Source: Desulfobacca acetoxidans (GTDB lineage: Bacteria > Desulfobacterota > Desulfobaccia > Desulfobaccales > 0-14-0-80-60-11). Taken from it: a DNA stretch of 12,830 nt. Both the position numbers and the translations under genes were made by a program. Location: NCBI GenBank assembly GCA_022736495.1, contig DZCR01000095.1, forward strand, positions 1 through 12,830, in the 5' to 3' direction. The notes under the pieces are model-generated. The model was not told where the DNA came from, made no database searches, and saw nothing but the letters and a program-made list of their open reading frames with translations. Shown here one piece after another: positions 7,097 through 12,830 of this stretch; the stretch's first letter is position 1; every line of letters begins with the position of its first letter.

Positions 7097-7223
7097 GTAT
7101 TATCCTCCAATCCCGTGTCCAAAAAAACCGGATCCACCTCAGCTTTAAATATTATCAGTTCTTTCCCATTGTCGCTTTTTTCCTTTCCCTTTCTCCTCGG
7201 CTATACTTTTGCAAAACTGTAGG

Positions 7224-7229
7224 TATAAT
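7224..7229 (+). promoter_or_regulatory. Candidate -10 box for xerD
   Basis: A perfect TATAAT lies 25 bases before the xerD start. No good -35 hexamer is found at 16-18 bases upstream (the sequence there is CTATAC), so this is only a partial promoter match. Confidence 0.35.
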
Positions 7230-7254
7230 CACAGAATATAGAGTATTCGATCCC

Positions 7255-8139
7255 ATGGACACCGCGCTTAATCAATTTTATCAGCATCTCGGGGTGGAGC
7301 GGGGCCTGGCTCCCTTGACCCTGGCGGCCTATGCCCGGGACCTCCAGGATTTCTGGGGTTTTCTTGCGGCTCAGGACCGGACCGACTGGGCCGCGGTGGA
7401 GCTTGCCGACTTCCAAGCCTATTTTGCCGCGCTGGCAGCCCGGGGGTTGTCGGCCAGGAGCCGCGCCCGCCGGTTGTCGGCGTTGCGGCAATTCTTTCGC
7501 TTCCTCCAGCGCGAGGCGGAGGTTAGCGCCAATCCCGTGGAGCTGCTGGATTCGCCCCGTCTGCCGCAGCGGCTGCCCCAGGTTATGGGGGAGGCGGACG
7601 TGGCGGCGCTCCTGGCCGCCCCGGACCCCGGCACTCCCGGAGGACTGCGGGACCAGGCGCTCCTGGAGGTGCTCTATGCCACGGGTCTCAGGGTCTCGGA
7701 GCTGGTGGGCCTGACCTTCAAGCAATTGGACCTGCGGCGCGGCGTGGTGCGCCCCCTGGGCAAAGGCGCCAAAGAGCGGGTGGTGCCCATGGTTCCTCTG
7801 GCCGTGGAAAAACTGCAGATCTACCTAAAAGAAGCACGGCCCCGGCTGCTGCGAGGCCGGGAGAGCCCTTTTGTGTTCGTTAATCATCGCGGGGGCCGGC
7901 TCTCCCGCCAGGGGTTTTGGAAACTCTTGAAACAATACGCCCTCAAGGCCGGGATCAAGACCCTGAGCCCTCACACCCTGCGGCATTCCTTCGCCACCCA
8001 CCTGTTGTCCCGGGGGGCCAATTTGCGGGTCCTGCAAATGCTCTTGGGCCATGCCGACCTGGCCACCACCCAGATTTACACCCATCTGGACGCCGTGCGC
8101 CTCAAACAGGTGCACAAAAAATCCCATCCCCGCCCATGA
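7255..8139 (+). CDS. xerD: Tyrosine recombinase XerD (chromosome dimer resolution)
   Basis: This 294-residue protein has the standard Xer size and layout: a core-binding domain (about 1-95) and a catalytic domain (about 108-285). Active-site residues are R146 (ATGLRVSEL), K170 (GKGAKERVVP), H240-x-x-R243 (SPHTLRHSFATHLL), H266 (LLGHAD) and the nucleophile Y275 (TQIYTHLD). The C-terminal VRLKQVHKKSHPR matches the XerD tail better than XerC. XerC/D act at dif near the replication terminus to separate chromosome dimers, together with FtsK. The open frame extends upstream to 6964, but that part is spacer and IS sequence, so ATG 7255 is taken although its ribosome site is weak. Its TGA overlaps the next gene's ATG, indicating translational coupling. 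Confidence 0.95.
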   Translation: MDTALNQFYQHLGVERGLAPLTLAAYARDLQDFWGFLAAQDRTDWAAVELADFQAYFAALAARGLSARSRARRLSALRQFFRFLQREAEVSANPVELLDSPRLPQRLPQVMGEADVAALLAAPDPGTPGGLRDQALLEVLYATGLRVSELVGLTFKQLDLRRGVVRPLGKGAKERVVPMVPLAVEKLQIYLKEARPRLLRGRESPFVFVNHRGGRLSRQGFWKLLKQYALKAGIKTLSPHTLRHSFATHLLSRGANLRVLQMLLGHADLATTQIYTHLDAVRLKQVHKKSHPRP

Positions 8140-10799
8140 CCAACCGGAACCACCGGAACGGCCAAACCGGGCCTGCGCCGCCTCGCACTCTGGAGGTGAT
8201 TACCACCCACCTCAACGCCGACTTCGACGCCATGGCCTCCATGGTGGCGGCTAAAAAGCTCTATCCTGAGGCGCTCCTGGTCTTTCCGGGCTCCCAAGAG
8301 CGCAATCTCCGGGATTTTTTCATCCGCTCCAGCTTTTATTTCGTGGATTTTACCCGGATCAAGCAGGTGCCGATGGAAGAGATCAAACGTCTCATCCTGG
8401 TGGACACCCGCCAGTCTTCCCGCATCGGCAAATTCGCCGAAGTGGCCGCCAGCCGCGAGGTGGACATTCACATCTACGATCACCACCCGGATACCGACGA
8501 AGACGTGCACGGCAGCCTGGAAGTGGTGGAGATGCTGGGGTCCACCACCGCCATCCTCACCCGCATTATCAAGGAACGGGGGATTGCCCTGGCGCCGCCG
8601 GAGGCCACCGTCATGGCCCTGGGGCTGTTTGAGGATACGGGCTCCTTTACCTTTACATCCACCACCCCCCAGGATTTTGAAGCAGGCGCCTTTCTCCTGA
8701 GCCAGGGAGCCGATCTCAACGTGGTCTCCGAGATCATCACCCGGGAGCTTAACGCCGAACAGGTGGCCCTCTTGAACGACCTTTTGGAACACTCCACCAG
8801 CTTCCATGTGGGGGGCCTCGAAGTGGTCCTGGCCCGCACCACCGCCCCGGAATACGTGCCGGATTTCGCAGTGGTGGCCCACCGCCTCATGGATGTGGAG
8901 AATATCCAGGTCCTCTTTGCCTTGGCCCAGATGGAGGACCGGGTCTTCGTGGTGGGGAGGAGCCGCCTGCCGGAAGTGGATGTGGCTGAGATTCTTTCCG
9001 ATTTGGGGGGCGGGGGGCATAGCTATGCCGCCTCCGCCGCCATCAAAGACCAGCCCCTGGCCCAGGTGGAGGAAAAATTGCGCCAGGTTCTCCAGGCCCG
9101 AATTCATCCCCGGCGCCTGGCCCGGGAAATTATGTCTTTCCCGGTCAAGTCCATAACCCCCGAGGTCACCCTGGAGGAGGCGGAAGTCATCCTCAACCGT
9201 TACAACATCAATGCTTTGCCGGTGCTGGCCGACGGCAAGCTCCTGGGCCTAATCAACCGGCAAACCGTGGAAAAGGGGATTTTCCACGGCCTGAGGCGTC
9301 ATCCGGTGAAAGACTATATGAACACCGAGGTGGCCACCGTGGACCCTGACGCCTCCATCGCGGAAATTCGGGACCGCTTGGTGATTAATAAACAACGCGT
9401 CCTGCCCGTGGTGGAAAACGGCAAAGTCATCGGTCTGGTCAGCCGCACCGATCTCCTCCACCTGCTCTTTGCCGAGCACGACGAGGCCCAGTGGTCCCAA
9501 CCGCTCCGCACCAAGAACATCGAATCCCTCATGCGGGAGCGTCTCCCTAAAGACATCCTGGAGATTTTAAAACAGGTGGGGCTGGCGGCGGCGTCGCTAA
9601 AGTTCAGCGCCTACGTGGTGGGTGGCTTCGTTCGGGACTTGCTGCTCAAACATGAAAACCTGGATATCGATATCGTCATTGAAGGGGACGCCATTGTGTT
9701 CGCCCGGCGTTTTGCGGCGCAATTCGGCGCCAGGTCCCGGGAGTTCCAGAAATTCAAAACTGCGGTGATCATTTTTCCGGGCGGCTTTAAGATTGACGTG
9801 GCCACAGCCCGGACCGAATATTACGAGGCGCCGGGGGCGCTGCCCATCGTGGAATATAGCTCCATCAAGATGGACCTCTACCGCCGGGACTTTACCATCA
9901 ATACCCTGGCCCTGAAGCTCAACCCCGGCGAGTTCGGCACCCTGCTGGATTTTTTCGGGGCCCAGCGGGATTTGAAAGAAGGCCGCATCAGCCTGCTCCA
10001 TAACCTGAGTTTCGTTGAAGATCCCACCCGGGTCTTCCGGGCCATCCGTTTTGAGCAGCGCTTCAAGTTTCGCATCACCAAGCTGGCCGCCAACCTCATC
10101 AACAATGCAGTCAAGAATAACTTTTTTGACCGCCTCTCGGGCGCCCGCCTTTTCGGGGAACTGCGGCTCATTCTCCAGGAGGACAACCCCATTCCGGCCA
10201 TCGCGCGCCTGGCGGAGCTTAATCTCCTGGTCGCCGTCCACCCCCGTCTGGTATTCGACGAGGGCACCCGCCGCCTGCTGGAGCAGGTGCTGGCGGTCCT
10301 CTCCTGGTATGACCTGCTCTACCTGGGTGACCGCTACAAACGGTGGTTGGTCTATTTCCTGGGATTGGTGGACCATCTGAGTTTAGTGGAACTGGAGGAG
10401 ATGCTGGGCCGCTTTAACCTGCCTCCCAAACAGGCCAGCACCATCAGCAAGGGCAAGACGGCGGCTGAGGAGGTCCTGCTCAGACTGTTCCGGTATGGGG
10501 AGCCGACCCGCCCCCAGATTTATCATCTTTTGGCTCCGCTGGAAACGGAGTTCATCCTTTATATGATGGCCAAGTCACGCCACGAGGGTTCCCGCAAGGC
10601 CATCTCGCTCTATTTCACTCACCTCAAGCATCTCAATCCCGAACTCAAGGGGCGGGACCTGGTGGCTATGGGCTATCAACCCGGACCCCTCATCAAAGAG
10701 ATGCTGGACCGCCTCCTGGAAGCCCGCCTCAACGAGAAAGTCAAAAGCCGCAGCCAGGAAAAGGACTTCATCCGCCGCGCCTTCGGCCCGCCTTCATAA
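8136..10799 (+). CDS. DHH-DHHA1-CBS-CBS-tRNA nucleotidyltransferase/poly(A) polymerase fusion
   Basis: This 887-residue protein joins three functional units. Residues 18-320 are a DHH/DHHA1 phosphoesterase: NADFDA (D29, D31), LVDTRQ (D90), YDHHPD (D115-H116-H117), LFEDTGSF (D167) and GGGGH (291-295), with all metal ligands intact. Two CBS domains follow (about 331-388 and 391-447), probable adenine-nucleotide sensors. Residues 488-887 are a class II nucleotidyltransferase: YVVGGFVRD (493-501), catalytic D510 and D512 (LDIDIVIEGD), RRDFTIN (583-589), EDPTRVFRAIRFE (628-640) and GARLFGELRLIL (669-680). Related long proteins in Aquifex and Deltaproteobacteria act on tRNA 3' ends, often as A-adding enzymes paired with a separate CC-adding enzyme; whether this one adds A, CCA or poly(A) cannot be read from sequence. 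ATG 8136 overlaps the xerD stop (ATGA). Confidence 0.93.
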   Translation: MTNRNHRNGQTGPAPPRTLEVITTHLNADFDAMASMVAAKKLYPEALLVFPGSQERNLRDFFIRSSFYFVDFTRIKQVPMEEIKRLILVDTRQSSRIGKFAEVAASREVDIHIYDHHPDTDEDVHGSLEVVEMLGSTTAILTRIIKERGIALAPPEATVMALGLFEDTGSFTFTSTTPQDFEAGAFLLSQGADLNVVSEIITRELNAEQVALLNDLLEHSTSFHVGGLEVVLARTTAPEYVPDFAVVAHRLMDVENIQVLFALAQMEDRVFVVGRSRLPEVDVAEILSDLGGGGHSYAASAAIKDQPLAQVEEKLRQVLQARIHPRRLAREIMSFPVKSITPEVTLEEAEVILNRYNINALPVLADGKLLGLINRQTVEKGIFHGLRRHPVKDYMNTEVATVDPDASIAEIRDRLVINKQRVLPVVENGKVIGLVSRTDLLHLLFAEHDEAQWSQPLRTKNIESLMRERLPKDILEILKQVGLAAASLKFSAYVVGGFVRDLLLKHENLDIDIVIEGDAIVFARRFAAQFGARSREFQKFKTAVIIFPGGFKIDVATARTEYYEAPGALPIVEYSSIKMDLYRRDFTINTLALKLNPGEFGTLLDFFGAQRDLKEGRISLLHNLSFVEDPTRVFRAIRFEQRFKFRITKLAANLINNAVKNNFFDRLSGARLFGELRLILQEDNPIPAIARLAELNLLVAVHPRLVFDEGTRRLLEQVLAVLSWYDLLYLGDRYKRWLVYFLGLVDHLSLVELEEMLGRFNLPPKQASTISKGKTAAEEVLLRLFRYGEPTRPQIYHLLAPLETEFILYMMAKSRHEGSRKAISLYFTHLKHLNPELKGRDLVAMGYQPGPLIKEMLDRLLEARLNEKVKSRSQEKDFIRRAFGPPS

Positions 10800-11109
10800 T
10801 TTATTGTAACGATTATTTTTCTTGATATAAGGTCGTTATTCTTTAATATAGATTATAAAATGAAAAATTTTACGGACAGAACGGCGAGAGATTCTGAAAT
10901 GCAAAATCAAATTGGCGCTGAAGATAACCTTGTTCAAGCTAAAAACCTGATTGGTGTTCTATGGCCGCATAGCATTTGCTTTACAGAAAGATCGGCTGTA
11001 CCTGAGAGATATAATCTGGCATAAGCATAACTGCCAACAGAATCAGTGAAAGATCGCTCTAAGAGAGGGCACAATTACGTAGTTGTTTTTTAAGGAAAAC
11101 CAGATCTCC
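10800..11109. other. AT-rich spacer upstream of the DAC-like gene
   Basis: This 310-bp gap is AT-rich compared with the genes on both sides. A 54-codon frame (10860-11024, starting MKNFTDRTAR) has no ribosome site and no recognisable product, so it is not called a gene. TATAAT occurs at 11010-11015 and TTGATA at 10822-10827 without well-matched partners; either could belong to a promoter for the downstream gene. TGGCA and TGCCA flank a 10-base centre (11017-11036). No T-tailed terminator is visible after the preceding gene. Confidence 0.5.
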
Positions 11110-12654
11110 ATGGCCAAAGCTTACGTTCGGACCCGGGAGTTCCTCACTGCCCGACTCCACTTCCTCATCAACACGCCTGAGGTCTTGCGCTTGGTGAACG
11201 ATATCACCACCTGCACCATCGACTGGTTGGACAGCCCCGACCTGGAAGCCCTGGAGGCCTCCGGTGGCCGGGAACTCTTTCCCTGCTTTACTACCTATCT
11301 CCAGCGCCACCTTATGGAAGTCCGGGGCGTCATTTATCCCAACCTGACGGAAAACGACCAGGTCATTTATCACGTCATTCGGCTGGAATTGGCGGATTTC
11401 CAGTTTTTTTTCCGCCTGCGCACCACCCAAACCGCCTTCTTGCTCTCTCCGTTTCACTGCCGCTTCCTCAGCATGCTCTTCGGGCGGCTGGTGATCATGC
11501 ACCTGTCGTTATCGGTGAGCGAAGAAGAAGGCATGTACCCCTTCACCCCCTACTCCCTGGAAGAACAGGTGGTAGCCGATTATCTCCAGAGTCTGACCCA
11601 GGCGCCCTGCGCGACCATCAAGCTGGACTCCCAGGACAACCCTTATATCGGCTCCATGCTCTACACCGCCGCCGACCTGCGCCGGTGCGCCATGCTCGAT
11701 AAAGGGCGGGGGGAAGCCATCATCCGGGCCTGGCGCCTCTTCAAGCGTCTCCTCTATTATTCGGTGGAAGGCGAGCGCCTGTATACCGGATTTGCCATGC
11801 TCACCAACTACCGCCCTCTGGATTACTACCGGCAACGCTGGCCCTCCCTCCTCTGGTTTCACGAAGCCAACTTTATCTCCCTGGACCAGGGGTTGCAGGG
11901 TCTCCGCCAATTTCTCCTCAATGCCGATGGGCGCTCCACCTTCCTGGCCATGTATGGCGGTCAGATCGTGGGCCTTCTTAAGCACGTCCAGGGTACGCAG
12001 CGACAGCTTGCCACCGCCGCATCCTGGCGCGCAATTTTGCCTCTGGCCAGCATCTCCAGCCGGGGCCGAATCAGCTTTTGGATAGCCTTGAAGGGTCGCA
12101 AGAACCGCCGTATCCGCCTCTCCGTCCTGGAATACCGCCAGGGCCACCTCCATATCCCCCTGTTCCAGGACTTTTTCTGGCAAGAGCTGGAGCGCCAGTT
12201 GCAGGAGGCCTGTCCCCACTGCCACATTGCCGGGGCCCTGCCCCGTTTCAAGACGCTGCTGGAGTTGGTGCGGAGGAGCGGCCACGGCGCCATCTTTCTC
12301 CTGGGCCTCACCCAGGCCCAACTCGATGACCCCAACACTCCCATCGAAAACCAGGTGAGTTTGGCGACCCCCGTGCCCATAGACGAACCGTGGATTCAAC
12401 ACCTGCAGGGCCTGGCCAAGTCCGACGGCGCCGTGATCTGCAACGACCGGTTGGAAGTTTGCCAATTCCGAGCTCGCCTGAAACCCGCCAACATCTGCCT
12501 GATCCCGGACCAGGACGACTTGGGCGGCGGCATGCGTCACCAGGTCACCCGGGAATTCTCGGCCTACGCCCCGCGCGTTTTAGGCCTCTGCGTCTCCCAA
12601 GACAGCTACATCTCCCTCTATCGCGGCGGTAAACTGATTACCCGGCTGTACTGA
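11110..12654 (+). CDS. DAC (DisA_N)-like protein with N-terminal sensor-like region
   Basis: The C-terminal 135 residues align by eye with diadenylate cyclase domains such as that of DisA. In 514-residue numbering, LAKSDGAVI (436-444) carries the D-G-A motif (439-441) and GMRHQ (474-478) stands where cyclases have GTRHR; VSQDSYISLYRGGKL (495-509) matches the terminal strands. DAC enzymes make cyclic di-AMP from two ATP. D-G-A and the R-H pair are kept, but Thr and the last Arg are replaced by Met and Gln, so activity or product may differ. Residues 1-about 275 are mixed helical, lack a signal peptide or membrane segment and match nothing I can name; N-terminal sensor domains attached to DAC domains are known. 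ATG 11110 is preferred over an in-frame TTG at 11083. The gene follows the nucleotidyltransferase fusion by 310 bp. Confidence 0.7.
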   Translation: MAKAYVRTREFLTARLHFLINTPEVLRLVNDITTCTIDWLDSPDLEALEASGGRELFPCFTTYLQRHLMEVRGVIYPNLTENDQVIYHVIRLELADFQFFFRLRTTQTAFLLSPFHCRFLSMLFGRLVIMHLSLSVSEEEGMYPFTPYSLEEQVVADYLQSLTQAPCATIKLDSQDNPYIGSMLYTAADLRRCAMLDKGRGEAIIRAWRLFKRLLYYSVEGERLYTGFAMLTNYRPLDYYRQRWPSLLWFHEANFISLDQGLQGLRQFLLNADGRSTFLAMYGGQIVGLLKHVQGTQRQLATAASWRAILPLASISSRGRISFWIALKGRKNRRIRLSVLEYRQGHLHIPLFQDFFWQELERQLQEACPHCHIAGALPRFKTLLELVRRSGHGAIFLLGLTQAQLDDPNTPIENQVSLATPVPIDEPWIQHLQGLAKSDGAVICNDRLEVCQFRARLKPANICLIPDQDDLGGGMRHQVTREFSAYAPRVLGLCVSQDSYISLYRGGKLITRLY

Positions 12655-12692
12655 TTTGAGAATGAGAAAAAGGTGGGGCGGACTCATGCCCG

Positions 12693-12830
12693 TCATTGGT
12701 CAGCAGCTTCAAACTTTTTTATAAAGCTCTTAGCAACGACAATTACCGCAATTACAGCAACAATGCCAACAAGCGCCAGGATCGACGAGCAAGCTCGTCG
12801 ATCCTGGTACTCCAAAGCAACGATTATCTT
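12693..12830 (-). CDS. C-terminal end of a probable membrane protein (partial)
   Basis: A minus-strand frame stays open from the window edge to TGA at 12695-12693, giving at least 45 residues. It contains a strongly hydrophobic stretch, ILALVGIVAVIAVIVVAKS, followed by a basic segment FIKKFEAADQ, the pattern of a C-terminal transmembrane anchor with a cytoplasmic tail. It converges with the DAC-like gene, whose stop is 38 bp away. The residues just before the helix (QDRRACSS) are encoded by one arm of a large palindrome. The start lies outside the window, no family is recognised, and a chance open frame cannot be excluded. Confidence 0.4.
   Translation of the reverse strand, partial: KIIVALEYQDRRACSSILALVGIVAVIAVIVVAKSFIKKFEAADQ
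12776..12807. repeat. Perfect 15-bp inverted repeat (32-bp palindrome)
   Basis: CCAGGATCGACGAGC (12776-12790) is exactly complementary to GCTCGTCGATCCTGG (12793-12807) with only AA between. No T-run follows on either strand, so it is not a standard terminator. Its compact shape is like REP/REP-like elements, which are usually dispersed in many copies, but only one copy is in this window. Confidence 0.75.

Larger units (their letters stand above)
6134..7141 (-). mobile_element. Decayed IS3-family insertion sequence
   Basis: Remnants of an IS3-type orfA-orfB pair on the minus strand lie between imperfect terminal inverted repeats. The ends read TG from 6134 on the plus strand and TG from 7141 on the minus strand; they share about 17 of 27 positions with one gap, including CCGGTTT and TGG-CAC. 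No convincing short target duplication adjoins these ends, although TCAGCTTT occurs on both sides (6102-6109 and 7139-7146). At about 1.0 kb it is shorter than a complete IS3 element (1.2-1.5 kb), as expected from the orfB deletion. It occupies the gap between divergent aroE and xerD and cannot encode an active transposase. Confidence 0.75.

Noticed and set aside
6102..7146. TCAGCTTT on both sides of the insertion sequence as a target-site duplication
   Set aside because: Eight bases is too long for IS3 (3-5 bp), the left copy lies 25 bp from the proposed end and the right copy overlaps the repeat; probably coincidence.
6964..7254. N-terminal extension of xerD upstream of ATG 7255
   Set aside because: The extension crosses the insertion-sequence end and AT-rich spacer; ATG 7255 gives a normal Xer N-terminus and length.
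7917..8135. N-terminal extension of the nucleotidyltransferase fusion into xerD
   Set aside because: This is out-of-frame xerD coding sequence; ATG 8136 gives the usual ATGA overlap and starts just before the DHH domain.
10860..11024. 54-codon plus-strand frame
   Set aside because: No ribosome site, no recognisable motif and AT-rich spacer context.

Overview
The window looks like chromosomal DNA of a GC-rich, Gram-negative anaerobe of the deltaproteobacterial (Desulfobacterota/Syntrophobacterales-like) type. That placement is an inference from the long DHH-CBS-tRNA nucleotidyltransferase fusion, the gene order and the codon style; no ribosomal RNA is present. Housekeeping genes are interrupted by three AT-rich spacers and two mobile-DNA scars.

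Layout. Positions 1-469 carry no credible gene: an AT-rich imperfect inverted repeat (1-117) is followed by GC-rich hairpin DNA. A tyrosine-recombinase integrase (470-1363, +) runs up to a shared hairpin terminator and then the 3' end of an initiator tRNA-fMet gene (1424-1500, -), the classic geometry of an element integrated at a tRNA; the element would extend leftward out of the window. On the minus strand lies a set of genes transcribed right to left: aroE (shikimate dehydrogenase), a 332-bp AT-rich spacer, aroA (EPSP synthase), a RimI-like GNAT acetyltransferase and a Spinster-type MFS transporter. aroE and aroA catalyse two steps of the shikimate pathway, with shikimate kinase acting between them.

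Between aroE and the divergent plus-strand genes sits a decayed IS3-family insertion sequence (about 6134-7141). Its orfA has lost one base and its orfB has an internal deletion that removes the helix-turn-helix and the first catalytic aspartate. On the plus strand follow xerD (chromosome-dimer recombinase), joined by an ATGA overlap to an 887-residue DHH-DHHA1-CBS-CBS-class II tRNA nucleotidyltransferase/poly(A) polymerase fusion. After a 310-bp AT-rich spacer comes a 514-residue protein whose C-terminus resembles a diadenylate cyclase (DisA_N/DAC) domain with an altered RHR motif, behind a long N-terminal region of unknown function. At the right edge a minus-strand frame encodes the C-terminal tail of a probable membrane protein, and it contains a near-perfect 32-bp palindrome.

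The most interesting item is the divergent DAC-like protein, a candidate cyclic-di-AMP (or altered nucleotide) synthase with an uncharacterised input domain, close to a DHH/DHHA1-containing tRNA-end enzyme. DHH/DHHA1 modules in other proteins degrade cyclic dinucleotides and short RNAs, so a functional link is possible but unproven.
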